Source: CALCKU01 sp964607445 (GTDB lineage Bacteria > Pseudomonadota > Alphaproteobacteria > Caulobacterales > Maricaulaceae). From it: 64,000 bases of DNA. The translations under genes were made by a program, and so were the position numbers. The stretch is taken from NCBI GenBank assembly GCA_964607445.1, contig CAZSKN010000006.1:1-64000 (forward strand), given 5' to 3'. Below, piece after piece: positions 1 through 8,780 of the stretch. The notes below the pieces were generated by a model that was given only the letters and a program-made list of their open reading frames with translations, was not told the DNA's origin and did no database searches. How positions within the stretch are numbered: the stretch's first letter is position 1; the number at the start of each line of letters is the position of its first letter.

Positions 1-35
1 GCTTCAATTTGAACTTGCTCAGATATATTTGTCAT
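1..35 (-). CDS. start of a probable FecR-type anti-sigma gene (partial)
   Basis: Only the first eleven codons are in the window (reading MTNISEQVQIE). The ATG lies 8 bases after the stop codon of the ECF sigma gene, on the same strand, so the two are almost certainly cotranscribed. In FecI-like systems the gene after the sigma factor is usually a FecR membrane anti-sigma/sensor protein, which is the reason for the call. The visible residues carry no diagnostic motif, so the identity is inferred from position alone. Confidence 0.4.
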   Translation of the reverse strand, partial: MTNISEQVQIE

Positions 36-43
36 TTTGTTAT

Positions 44-622
44 TCACTTTAGTCTCCGAACATTACTTCGTTCTTGATGACTATTTTCTGTCTCAGAATA
101 GCCTTGTTCAGCTAAAGTCGCGTTTAATCTGGATAAGGCAATCGTTATGTGTCGTTCAACGGTGCTTGTCGATATTTTCAGTCTTGAGGCTATTTTCTTT
201 TGAGATAAGCCGTGAATTTTTCGAAGAATAAAAACTTTCTGACATTGCGGCGGCAAGGTCTTTATCGCTTTTTCCAAGAGTTTTAATTTAATTTTATAAA
301 AGAGTTGATTTTCAGGGGGAATAAATTCAGCCGCAAGGTCGGATATTTGAGCATCATTTATCTCAAAAGAAATACGCCTCGCATTTTTAGCATAACGTTG
401 GGATAAGAGATTTCTCGCGACCCCAAAAAGATATCCCTTAGGTGAGGTTATATCACGTTTTTTTTCCGCGAGATACGCCTGTTCAAAAATATCTTGTAGG
501 AGATCATCAATATCGTCTTGGTTCAAAAGTTTATGGGCTAAATATGCCGATAAAACAGATTTATGCTCAATAAAAGCTTGAGCTATCGTCCTTTCTTCAA
601 CTGTATGGTTAGGCTTTTCCAT
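44..622 (-). CDS. ECF-type RNA polymerase sigma factor (FecI-like)
   Basis: A 192-residue protein with the two-domain layout of extracytoplasmic-function sigma factors. Region 2 lies around residues 25-80 and includes LLQDIFEQAY and the segment GYLFGVARNLL. Region 4 lies around residues 120-170 with a helix-turn-helix around GLSQKKIASRLKISTSTVE. Such factors direct core RNA polymerase to a small regulon, often iron uptake or TonB receptor genes, and are held by an anti-sigma factor. The next gene starts 8 bases downstream and is probably that partner. The regulon cannot be read from the window; the next TonB receptor is about 8 kb away behind unrelated genes. Confidence 0.9.
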   Translation of the reverse strand: MEKPNHTVEERTIAQAFIEHKSVLSAYLAHKLLNQDDIDDLLQDIFEQAYLAEKKRDITSPKGYLFGVARNLLSQRYAKNARRISFEINDAQISDLAAEFIPPENQLFYKIKLKLLEKAIKTLPPQCQKVFILRKIHGLSQKKIASRLKISTSTVERHITIALSRLNATLAEQGYSETENSHQERSNVRRLK

Positions 623-889
623 ATGTTCTTACGATATCCTTTGGCAAACCAACTCCAGATTTCCTACATACTGTCTGTGTTATATCCTTAAGTGTATTTA
701 AGGACTTAAATCCCCCAATCAATATTAAAATTTTTCGGATTAAGCAGACAATATTCTACTTACAATGCGCTAATTACACTTAATCAGGACTGTGCAAGCT
801 GAGTTTCTAGCCCACACAAACCGAAAGTCTGTTATCACATAAGCCCTATGCGCGCCACATCTTTACCAATTCTAGATATTCAGGCTTAG

Positions 890-1810
890 CTAATCTAGAT
901 ATCCGGGTATTTTTGGCAACGTTCTATACTCTTTTATATCGTGTTGAATAATAACCTTTGCGTTCTCTTTTTCAACGCGTGCATTGAAAACATCCATAGA
1001 ATTCAATGTCTGTTCGCGGTCGGGGTTAATGAAAGGTACAATTCTTCTTTGCCGCGATTCAGCTAAGTGAAACAAATCCCCAGAGAAGATAACAGTGCCT
1101 TCGTTTTTCAACTTTACCTGCAAAGCTGAATGTCCAGGCGAATGTCCGGGCGTTGGGAATATAATCACAGTACCATCATCAAATACATCATATTCACCTT
1201 CGAATTTAATCGTTTCGGCATTGCGTAAAGGCTCAACTAACGCAGGGTCAACGACACCCGCCGCGACACCTGCGCCGCCATACATAAATTCATGTTCTAA
1301 CGTGTTAATTAGGAAAGTTGAATCCGAGAATTGATCGACATTTCCAACATGATCGAAATGCCCATGTGAGAGTGCAAAAAATTCTACATCCTTTGTCGTT
1401 AGCCCCAAGGCTTCAAATTGGCTTTTCATTGTGACGGGGACTTTTGCAACAGCTAATCCATCTAAAATTGGAAGTCCATCAGGCAACGCATTTATAGAAT
1501 CTGGTAGACCCGCATCCCATACTAAATCGCCCTTCGGATGCCGAATAAGATAGCACGGCACCGCCATCAATTGCTGACGACCCGCATACTCACCACTACT
1601 AAACAAACCAAGATCAGAAAAATCCACCGTACCGCAATCCATCGTATAAATCCGGATGTTAGACTCGGCCTTTGCCACAGTGGCCGGTTTGGGTTTAGCC
1701 GGATTATCAGTTTGAGCCGATTGCGGCGCACAGGCCGCAACCATCAGACCGACCCCCAAGGCACTTGCGGTGAATATTGATTTCAAATTTTTATTAGTCT
1801 TTTTGGTCAT
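890..1810 (-). CDS. metallo-beta-lactamase-fold lipoprotein, N-acyl homoserine lactonase-like
   Basis: A 306-residue exported protein. The N-terminus has a basic stretch, a hydrophobic core and a lipobox ending VAAC (Cys27), so it should be a lipoprotein. The mature part carries the zinc-binding HxHxDH motif as SHGHFDHVG, a later GHSPGH histidine and a FSGD aspartate, which together give the dinuclear metal site of the metallo-beta-lactamase fold. The MDCG segment near the start and the overall layout resemble the AiiA/AhlA quorum-quenching lactonase branch. Substrate is not proven: other lactones or esters are possible. It lies 23 bases downstream of the peroxiredoxin-like gene on the same strand and may share its transcript. 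Confidence 0.8.
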   Translation of the reverse strand: MTKKTNKNLKSIFTASALGVGLMVAACAPQSAQTDNPAKPKPATVAKAESNIRIYTMDCGTVDFSDLGLFSSGEYAGRQQLMAVPCYLIRHPKGDLVWDAGLPDSINALPDGLPILDGLAVAKVPVTMKSQFEALGLTTKDVEFFALSHGHFDHVGNVDQFSDSTFLINTLEHEFMYGGAGVAAGVVDPALVEPLRNAETIKFEGEYDVFDDGTVIIFPTPGHSPGHSALQVKLKNEGTVIFSGDLFHLAESRQRRIVPFINPDREQTLNSMDVFNARVEKENAKVIIQHDIKEYRTLPKIPGYLD

Positions 1811-1833
1811 AAAGGTTTCTCTAAATAAATCCT

Positions 1834-2364
1834 CTAATGAGTTCCGCGAATGGGGTAGTTATATCCAGGTTGACGAATATGTTTCAATCCTCTGAGCATG
1901 GTTTTGAGTTCAGGTCGTCCAAAAGCAATGTTGGAAATATCTATAATTTGCGCTTGATTTTCTTCATTAGTCACAAAAAAAGCCGGCTCGGCAAACGGAC
2001 GATCTGACTCGGCTTCTGAGCGCGGGGTTGTGATATACAGCCCAAGATCTCGCATCTGTTCGAGACTTAAATCATAACCAACATCATATTTCAGATTCAG
2101 GTCAGGGATTTGCATCTTAGCTCGCGCCTCTGAATCCGCAGATAACGCAACGACATCAACGCCAACGGCGTTGAAATCCTCCAACATGTCATTGAGCTCC
2201 ACTAAATACTCGGTGCAAAACGGGCAATGTTTGCCCCGATATACAACCACAATTCGCCAATCAAATTTAGTCGACGGTTTTGATAAATCGAGCGTGCCTC
2301 CGCCCAATGTGTTTACAATTATCTTTGGGAATTGCTGGCCTGCTGCCATTTTAATAGCACTCAT
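1834..2364 (-). CDS. peroxiredoxin-like (AhpC/TSA, thioredoxin-fold) protein
   Basis: A thioredoxin-fold protein of about 176 residues with YRGKHCPFCTEYL, a CxxC pair where AhpC/TSA and Bcp-type peroxiredoxins have the peroxidatic cysteine, followed by VDVVALSADS, typical of the family. It would reduce peroxides or act as a thiol oxidoreductase in the cytoplasm; no signal peptide is seen. An in-frame ATG exists 12 bases further upstream (2376), but the 2364 start has a GGAG about 6 bases before it and is preferred. Cotranscription with the lactonase-like lipoprotein gene downstream is likely. Confidence 0.8.
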   Translation of the reverse strand: MSAIKMAAGQQFPKIIVNTLGGGTLDLSKPSTKFDWRIVVVYRGKHCPFCTEYLVELNDMLEDFNAVGVDVVALSADSEARAKMQIPDLNLKYDVGYDLSLEQMRDLGLYITTPRSEAESDRPFAEPAFFVTNEENQAQIIDISNIAFGRPELKTMLRGLKHIRQPGYNYPIRGTH

Positions 2365-2546
2365 CGTTTGCTCCATAAGTACGTCACTGCACTTTTAGCC
2401 TCGTAAGCTAATAGCCTTGTAAATTTCAACACGTCATACCTAGTGGTATGCTACGAAATTACAAAGTTCAATTTTGCAATATAGTTCAACTTGGTACTAA
2501 ATGTCAATGCGCAGATTAGGACTGCGAAGTCGCCATCAATTTACGA

Positions 2547-3329
2547 CTAGCCCATGCGCATACCGCCAGACAGTGTCATCGTCTGACCTGTCATGCCATT
2601 TGCGTCTTCACTGCCCAGATAAAGCGCAAGATTAGCGATTTCGACAGGTTGCATAAACCGCCCCATCGGGATTTTTGAATGTACAGCTTTTATCAAATCC
2701 TCCATGGCCACACCTGCAATATCCGCATGAATTTTGAAATCTTGAATCATATCGGTTTCGACCATGCCCGGGCAAATCGTGTTCACATTAATCCCAAATG
2801 GCGCAGCTTCTAAGGCCACGCATTTACTCAATCCCACAACAGCATGTTTGGTTGTATTATAGGCTGACTGATTGGCGCTTTCCCACTTACCCGCCGTTGA
2901 ACCGATATTGATAATTTTACCAGATTTTCGAGGCTTCATATGGCTGACCGCTAATTGCATTAACTTAAAGACCGCAAAGACATTGACCCGCATAAGACGC
3001 TCAAGATCGTCCAAACTATAGTCTTCAAACCGGTTCGCATGATATAATCCCGCATTATTGACTAAAATATCAATTGGCCCTGCTGCCTGAACCGCATCTT
3101 GAAAAAGTGCCGTAATATCATCCTCGACACTTAAGTTTGCCGCTAGCGGCGTGACGCTAGCCCCCTGCACGCTCAAAGACTGCGTGACATCTTCCAAACC
3201 TTTTAAACTCGTAGCCGAGAGCACCAATGTCGCCCCTTCATTAGCATAGGCTTGGGCAATGGCACGCCCAATTCCGCGGCTTGCGCCTGTAATGAGGGCT
3301 GTCTTTCCAGTTAATCTTCCAGTCGGCAT
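2547..3329 (-). CDS. short-chain dehydrogenase, probable 3-hydroxybutyrate dehydrogenase
   Basis: A 260-residue classical SDR. It has the nucleotide-binding TGASRGIG motif near residue 16, the NNAG motif, the catalytic Ser in IGSTAGKW and the YxxxK pair in SAYNTTKHAVV. The C-terminus (GQTMTLSGGMRMG) is typical. It follows acetoacetate-CoA ligase by 10 bases as the last gene of the run. Members of this group oxidise 3-hydroxybutyrate to acetoacetate with NAD, which would feed the ligase; that substrate is inferred from context and general resemblance. Another hydroxy-acyl substrate from the same pathway is possible. Confidence 0.8.
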   Translation of the reverse strand: MPTGRLTGKTALITGASRGIGRAIAQAYANEGATLVLSATSLKGLEDVTQSLSVQGASVTPLAANLSVEDDITALFQDAVQAAGPIDILVNNAGLYHANRFEDYSLDDLERLMRVNVFAVFKLMQLAVSHMKPRKSGKIINIGSTAGKWESANQSAYNTTKHAVVGLSKCVALEAAPFGINVNTICPGMVETDMIQDFKIHADIAGVAMEDLIKAVHSKIPMGRFMQPVEIANLALYLGSEDANGMTGQTMTLSGGMRMG

Positions 3330-3339
3330 AATCTATCCA

Positions 3340-5304
3340 TTAAGCTAAGGTCTTTGCAAATCGGGCAAACCACTCAAGGGCTGCCGGATTTGATATTGTA
3401 TCCGGGTTCGCCACGTTTTCGGGCCGTTCTCCAAGCAAGATTCGTTTGATCGGGACTTCCAATTTTTTCCCGGATAGGGTTCGCGGGATTTGATCAACTT
3501 GGAAAATGTCATTTGGAATAAACCAGTTCGATGTTAGCTTTTTAATCGAATGATTTATTCGCGAGCGTAATACTTCGTCCAACACAACCCCGTCTCTGAG
3601 CACGACAAATAAAGGCATATAGCTTTCTCGTCCCAGATATTCTAAATCGACAATCAGACTATCGAGTACTTCGGCTTGAGCCTCAACACCTGCATATATT
3701 TCTGAGGTACCAATCCGCACGCCTTTTCGGTTAATCGTCGCATCAGACCTCCCGTAAATAATTACCCCGCCGCGCGGCGTAATACTCATCCAATCTCCAT
3801 GCCGCCAAATTCCCGGATAGATATCAAAATAGCTGTTCTTATAACGTTGTCCGCCGGCATCATTTAGGAAATAAATCGGCATTGAGGGCGTCGGTTGTTT
3901 ACAAACCAACTCACCCACATCGCCCAGAACTGGCTCTCCGGCTTCATTAAAGGCCTGAATATCGCACCCCAAGTAACGACATTGCATTTCCCCGCTATAG
4001 ACTGGCAGTAAAACACATCCTCCGACAAACCCTCCGGCAAAATCTGTCCCGCCGGACACAGGCGCAAGCCAAATATCAGGCCCTAATTCGTCGTAAATCC
4101 ACCCATAAGCCTCTTCTGACAATGGCGAGCCAGTGGAACCAATTGTATGAATAGAGGATAAATCAGCAACATCGCGCGGGACAACACCTGCTTTGATACA
4201 GCTTGTATAAAAGGCGGCTCCGTGGCCAAAGGTTGTGGCTTTAGCCTCACTCGCAAATTGCCATAAGACGGTCCAATTATCCGTTGCCGGACTTCCGTCA
4301 TATATAGCAATCGTTGCCCCAGCCGCCATAGCGCCGAGTTGCGAGTTCCACATAATCCACCCACTACTCGTATACCAGAAATACACGTCTCTAGGGCCTA
4401 TATCGCCATGCAGGCCGCCCGATTTCAACTGCTCTAATTTTATGCCGCCATGACTATGCACAATAGGCTTGGGTAAGCCGGTCGTGCCTGAGGAATAGAC
4501 CACCCAAAGCGGATGGGAAAACTCAACAGGTTCAACCTGAAACTCGCTATCTTGTTCAATAATTTCTTGCCAATGAGACACAGTTTGAGTTTGACTTTTC
4601 ACACCGTCCAGACCGTGCTCTGTCGGCGGAATTAATATCACATGTTCAAGGCATGGTAGAGCACCGGCCAGATCGCGGACATAATCGCTGCGATCTATCG
4701 TTCTCCCATTAAAATGGTTCTGGGTAACGGCGAACAATATTTTCGGTTTATATTGGGTAAAACGATCGATAATTGATCTTTTCCCCATATCGGGCGCACA
4801 GAGCGACCAAATCGCTCCTATACTGGCCGTCGCTAAAAAGGCGATTATTGTTTCAGGCGTATTCGGGGAATAAGCCGCCACCCTATCCCCGGCCTTGACA
4901 CCCAGACGGCGAAGATGGCCCGCAACCGAGGCCACTTTCTGTTTTAACTCAGCCCAAGACACCTCTTTCAAAGGCGCTGTTTCCGATCCGTAACGAATGG
5001 CCGGCATATCGGGATTGGCATGACGAAAAACCTGATCGACGAAGTTCAAGCTTGCCCCGGGAAACCATGTCGCTCCCGGCATTGAACGCCCCTTCAGAAC
5101 GCAGCTATAAGGCGTATAACTTTTAACGTCGTAAAACTTCCAGACAGCTTCCCAAAAGCCGTCAATATCATCAACGGACCATTGCCATAGGCTTTCATAA
5201 TCGCTGAAATTTAAATTCTGTTCCTGCGAAAGCCATTGCATAAACTTATGCATTTGGCTGTTTTCAATCCGATCCCGTGTCGGAGTCCAAAGAGGTTTTA
5301 ACAT
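3340..5304 (-). CDS. acetoacetate-CoA ligase (acetoacetyl-CoA synthetase)
   Basis: A 654-residue adenylate-forming enzyme, the usual length for the acetoacetyl-CoA synthetase branch of the acyl-CoA synthetases. The N-terminal ACS cap domain (LWQWSVDDIDGFWEAVWKF) is followed by the AMP-binding P-loop YSSGTTGLPKPIVHSHGG, a HGDWMSITPRGGVIIYGRSD hinge region and the C-terminal lysine segment RTLSGKKLEVP. It activates acetoacetate to acetoacetyl-CoA using ATP. Together with the downstream SDR this makes a ketone-body or acetoacetate salvage pair, placed in an operon with transport and hydrolase genes, which suggests acetoacetate is an end product of the pathway encoded here. Confidence 0.92.
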   Translation of the reverse strand: MLKPLWTPTRDRIENSQMHKFMQWLSQEQNLNFSDYESLWQWSVDDIDGFWEAVWKFYDVKSYTPYSCVLKGRSMPGATWFPGASLNFVDQVFRHANPDMPAIRYGSETAPLKEVSWAELKQKVASVAGHLRRLGVKAGDRVAAYSPNTPETIIAFLATASIGAIWSLCAPDMGKRSIIDRFTQYKPKILFAVTQNHFNGRTIDRSDYVRDLAGALPCLEHVILIPPTEHGLDGVKSQTQTVSHWQEIIEQDSEFQVEPVEFSHPLWVVYSSGTTGLPKPIVHSHGGIKLEQLKSGGLHGDIGPRDVYFWYTSSGWIMWNSQLGAMAAGATIAIYDGSPATDNWTVLWQFASEAKATTFGHGAAFYTSCIKAGVVPRDVADLSSIHTIGSTGSPLSEEAYGWIYDELGPDIWLAPVSGGTDFAGGFVGGCVLLPVYSGEMQCRYLGCDIQAFNEAGEPVLGDVGELVCKQPTPSMPIYFLNDAGGQRYKNSYFDIYPGIWRHGDWMSITPRGGVIIYGRSDATINRKGVRIGTSEIYAGVEAQAEVLDSLIVDLEYLGRESYMPLFVVLRDGVVLDEVLRSRINHSIKKLTSNWFIPNDIFQVDQIPRTLSGKKLEVPIKRILLGERPENVANPDTISNPAALEWFARFAKTLA

Positions 5305-5321
5305 GGCGCTAACAACCGCCT

Positions 5322-6059
5322 TTATACAAATTTTGGCATCGAAATTCTCGAACCGGGCATAAAGGCAATATCAAATGATTGCCGCGCTAATGAAGCATCA
5401 ATCCATGCCTGAAATTCAGGATTATTGCTCCAGAGGTGATCCAGTTTCAAATCAATCATGCGTACAATTGTCGGCAGCAAAACAACATCGGCAATCGTGT
5501 ATTGTTCGCCGACAATCCATGGCCCGCCGTCTTTCAGCGCATTTGTCACGCGCTTGATACACCCGCCTAGGCGTTCAAGCGAAGCCTCAAATTTATCCTC
5601 GGAAAACCCCTTTTGTCCCATTTCTTTGTAAAATTGTTTTCGAAGTGGAAGTCTATCCGCCATATTATCAAAAGCTTCGCTTGGCATTTCTGATAGTTGC
5701 TTTTTGAATAATTTATTGAAAGACGGCACCCGAATAGCAACCGTTGGAACTTCTTCAAAGTAACGCATCCAAGCCCGCATCTTTGCCCGCATGACCGGAT
5801 CTTTGGGGGTCAATGCCGGCCCGGGAAAAACTTCATCCAGATATTCGCAGATGACGGATGAATCAATAACGGGCGCACCGTCATGTACCAGGCTGGGCAC
5901 GACGCCATTTGGGTTTATTTTAAGATATTCTTCCGTCAAATGTTCATTTTTGCCCCATACAATAACGTGGCTATCGTAGGGTAATTTTTTCTCCGCCAGA
6001 ACCAGACGGACCTTTTGCGAGCAAGTCGAAACAGGGTTGTGATAAAGTGTAAGAGTCAT
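5322..6059 (-). CDS. glutathione S-transferase family protein
   Basis: A 245-residue cytosolic GST. The thioredoxin-like N-terminal domain has YHNPVSTCSQKVRLVL and the glutathione-binding NGVVPSLVHDG...IDSSVICEYLDE (cis-Pro and Glu/Ser). An all-helical C-terminal domain follows, with the GPWIVGEQYTIADVVLLP N-capping segment. It overlaps the stop of the MFS gene by one base, so translation is coupled. Context suggests a glutathione-dependent isomerase, dehalogenase or detoxification step in the local catabolic pathway. It lacks the SSCSxR start of zeta-class maleylacetoacetate isomerases, so that specific role is not supported. Confidence 0.88.
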   Translation of the reverse strand: MTLTLYHNPVSTCSQKVRLVLAEKKLPYDSHVIVWGKNEHLTEEYLKINPNGVVPSLVHDGAPVIDSSVICEYLDEVFPGPALTPKDPVMRAKMRAWMRYFEEVPTVAIRVPSFNKLFKKQLSEMPSEAFDNMADRLPLRKQFYKEMGQKGFSEDKFEASLERLGGCIKRVTNALKDGGPWIVGEQYTIADVVLLPTIVRMIDLKLDHLWSNNPEFQAWIDASLARQSFDIAFMPGSRISMPKFV

Positions 6060-7273
6060 TAGGCCTCTCTTTGAGAAAACTTTGGCATGCGTAAAAACAA
6101 TAATACAGTGAACGCCAAGACGCAGGCTGCCAGGATAATCGAAACTGTATAGCTGCCTGTTTTATCGCGAACCAAGCCTATTAGTACGGGACCCAAGCCA
6201 GTTCCAATTAAAAACGCCGCATATTGTCGCCCATAAATGCGGCCATAACCTTTAAGTGGAAAATATTTCGCAACCAGATAGCCGATCAGATCCACCTCTG
6301 CGCCCATGGAAAAGCCGATAACAAATGCGGCCGGCAATGCCGCTATGGGCCCAAATATCGCCAAAGACACAATTCCGCATATACAGGCCGTGATAAAAAC
6401 AGCCGCGACATGAGGCGCAAAAACGCGGTCAACAACCGCCCCAATAACAATACGTCCCAAAATAATGGCCCCGCCCATAATGCCAGCAATTTCCGCAGCG
6501 CGGGACTTTGCAATGCCAGCCTCGGTCAAAATGGGTACAAAATGCACCAATAACCCGCCAATACCCAGTGCGAGACAGAAAACTGCCGCAGATAAAAGTT
6601 TAAACTCACCACTTTTCTTTGCATTCTCATAGGCTGTAATCGCCGCGCTTTGATCAATGTTTTTTGGTGTTTTCGCACCATCCAAACGTGACAAAACCGC
6701 AATGATCATCACTCCAGCAATCGCCACAAATCCTGCCAAAGACCAGTAAGCCATCCGCCATCCATGCGCGTCTATAACGCCTGAAATTATCCGGGGTGCA
6801 AAAATTGCCGCTAGACCAGTACCAGATAAAGCTAGCCCCAAAGCCAACCCTCGTTGTCGATCAAACACAGCATTAACCGCGCGCGTATAGGCAAGCGGTG
6901 AAGACGCGCCCGCCAAAAGAGCCATAAGCGCGCTTAAAATAATAAAAGAGAAGATAGAATTCATATAAAGGGCAAAGAGAGCAAAAATAATCACCAGCCC
7001 GATCAGCGCTGCAGCGATCGGCTTGACCAAGCCATATTTATCTACGGCGGCACCGACAAATGGAGAAATGAAAGCCAGCGTAAATGTCGTCGCCAATACA
7101 CCAAATGAAGCCTGCGTTCGCGACCATCCAAACTCCTCGATCCAACTGGCAAAGAATACACCCTGTGTATAAAACGGTAGCGAGGATACGCCGATCCCGA
7201 TGCCAAGAGCACAGACCAGAACCAGCAACCAGTGCTTGGCGAATTCATTCACCTGTTTGTCGGGTTCAGTCAT
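6059..7273 (-). CDS. MFS transporter
   Basis: A 404-residue integral membrane protein with about twelve hydrophobic helices in two six-helix halves, as in the major facilitator superfamily. The loop between helices 2 and 3 carries GAAVDKYGLVKP, and an equivalent VIGAVVDRVFAP follows helix 8. Layout resembles oxalate/formate-antiporter and monocarboxylate-type carriers. It probably takes the pathway substrate, likely an organic acid, across the inner membrane after the TonB receptor has brought it through the outer membrane. It overlaps the cyclase gene by 8 bases and GST by one. Confidence 0.88.
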   Translation of the reverse strand: MTEPDKQVNEFAKHWLLVLVCALGIGIGVSSLPFYTQGVFFASWIEEFGWSRTQASFGVLATTFTLAFISPFVGAAVDKYGLVKPIAAALIGLVIIFALFALYMNSIFSFIILSALMALLAGASSPLAYTRAVNAVFDRQRGLALGLALSGTGLAAIFAPRIISGVIDAHGWRMAYWSLAGFVAIAGVMIIAVLSRLDGAKTPKNIDQSAAITAYENAKKSGEFKLLSAAVFCLALGIGGLLVHFVPILTEAGIAKSRAAEIAGIMGGAIILGRIVIGAVVDRVFAPHVAAVFITACICGIVSLAIFGPIAALPAAFVIGFSMGAEVDLIGYLVAKYFPLKGYGRIYGRQYAAFLIGTGLGPVLIGLVRDKTGSYTVSIILAACVLAFTVLLFLRMPKFSQREA

Positions 7274-8054
7274 TTATCATCCCTACAGCTCTTATCCAGG
7301 CCGCAGAAGCGGCTTTTATTTTTACTGGAAAACAGGATACGGTAAATCCATGTGCAGGCAAAGCTTCAAGATTATGAAGTTTCTCGATTTGAAAGTACCC
7401 AATCTCACGGCCGGCTTTATGGCCTTCCCAAATTATTGACGGATCTTTATCCTGCTCCCATTTTTTGGCTGTATGTGAAAAAGGGGCATCCCATGACCAC
7501 GCATCCGTACCGACAATCTTTACACCCTGCTCTGCCAAACGCAGTGTCGCGTCACGTCCCATCCCACATCCTGCGTGAATATAATCGTCATATCCATAGC
7601 GTTTTCCTGCCCGTGTATTGACCAGAACAATGTCAAACGGCTTAATCGAGTATTCAATCCGGTCAAGTGCGTCATCGACCTCTTGCGCCGTCACGACATG
7701 CCCATCGTCGAAATGCCGAAAGTCCAGCTTAACACCGGGTTTTTGGCACCAATCTAAAGGCAACTCATCAATTTTCATCGCGGGTTTCGACCCGCCCTCT
7801 AAGGCAGAGTCTTGTGTCGAATGGAAATGCCAAGGGGCGTCCATATGGGTTCCATTATGTGTAGATAATTCCAATAATTCAACAGCCCAAACCTCGCCGC
7901 CCGGCATTTGTTCCTGTTTGAGTCCGGGAAAAAACGGTGCGATTTGCTCAAACGTCTCGGTATGTTTGAGATAGGTTATTTTAGGCCCGTAAGGCTCAGG
8001 ATCAGATTTCACATCATTTTCTATCGGCATGGATAAATCGATATATTTCATCAT
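7266..8054 (-). CDS. cyclase family protein (kynurenine formamidase-like metal-dependent hydrolase)
   Basis: A 262-residue member of the cyclase/KynB-like family. The metal-binding motif appears as STHNGTHMDAPWHFHS, close to the family HxGTHxDxPxH signature, and the segment VGTDAWSWDAPF is also typical. Relatives hydrolyse N-formylkynurenine, isatin or other cyclic amides and lactones. The substrate here is unknown. It starts with overlapping ATGATG codons on the stop of the TetR gene (4-base overlap), so it is translated from the same message as the regulator and probably encodes an early ring-opening or amide-cleaving step. Confidence 0.85.
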   Translation of the reverse strand: MMKYIDLSMPIENDVKSDPEPYGPKITYLKHTETFEQIAPFFPGLKQEQMPGGEVWAVELLELSTHNGTHMDAPWHFHSTQDSALEGGSKPAMKIDELPLDWCQKPGVKLDFRHFDDGHVVTAQEVDDALDRIEYSIKPFDIVLVNTRAGKRYGYDDYIHAGCGMGRDATLRLAEQGVKIVGTDAWSWDAPFSHTAKKWEQDKDPSIIWEGHKAGREIGYFQIEKLHNLEALPAHGFTVSCFPVKIKAASAAWIRAVGMIND

Positions 8055-8710
8055 GATATTGGATCTCTAAATAACTCTTTTATTCCGCCAAACGCAAAGG
8101 AAAGCGCTATGTGAATTAGGTCTCCGGAAGATTGATTGAGCGGCGATTTATTGGTAAGCGTGCGGTAGCTCGGGTCAAAAGGCGCTTGAGCCATTGTCGC
8201 AACAATAAGACCAATGCCGCGCGACAAAATGTCATCCGATACGTCAGGATAACATTCACGTAAATATTTACGAAACTGGAGCCGAACTTTATTGACTTCT
8301 ATTGAAAAAATCTCATCCGTAATAAGCTCATTATCGTTGATGATTTGCACAATCAGCCGACCATAAGCATGATCACCATCATCGATAATCAATCGTATAT
8401 GCGGAGAGATGTAAGCCTCTATCAGCGCCCTGACACGTTCGTCTCCGAGTGGGCGTTCAGCAGCCTGTCTCATGAGTTCCAGACGCGTTTCGCGGGTTTT
8501 TTCAAAATACGTCGAAAGCACCGCAAAGTAGACATTCTTCTTAGAGCCAAAATGGTAATTCGCAGCCCCAAGATTAACACCTGCATCCGCAATAATATTA
8601 CGCAAAGACGCGCCCTGAAAACCATGCATACCGAAATGTTCGACAGCCGCATCAAGAATTTTTTGACGCGTTAAAGCGGCATTGTTTTTGCGTTTTTGAT
8701 TTTGTTTCAT
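8051..8710 (-). CDS. TetR-family transcriptional regulator (CerR/DUF1956-type C-terminus)
   Basis: A 219-residue regulator. The N-terminal helix-turn-helix spans about residues 14-60 (QKILDAAVEHFGMHGFQG, then SLRNIIADAGVNLGAANYHF) and a ligand-binding helical domain of the CerR type follows. It lies between the TonB receptor and the cyclase gene, on the same strand, 70 bases after the receptor stop. It is the natural candidate for a substrate-responsive repressor of this run, probably autoregulated. No clear operator palindrome was found in the 70-base gap. Confidence 0.9.
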   Translation of the reverse strand: MKQNQKRKNNAALTRQKILDAAVEHFGMHGFQGASLRNIIADAGVNLGAANYHFGSKKNVYFAVLSTYFEKTRETRLELMRQAAERPLGDERVRALIEAYISPHIRLIIDDGDHAYGRLIVQIINDNELITDEIFSIEVNKVRLQFRKYLRECYPDVSDDILSRGIGLIVATMAQAPFDPSYRTLTNKSPLNQSSGDLIHIALSFAFGGIKELFRDPIS

Positions 8711-8780
8711 GTCAAGCGTTGTTCAGTTAAGTGGCTGATATACGAACCGTATACCAGCCCAAACAAGACCACAAACCTTC

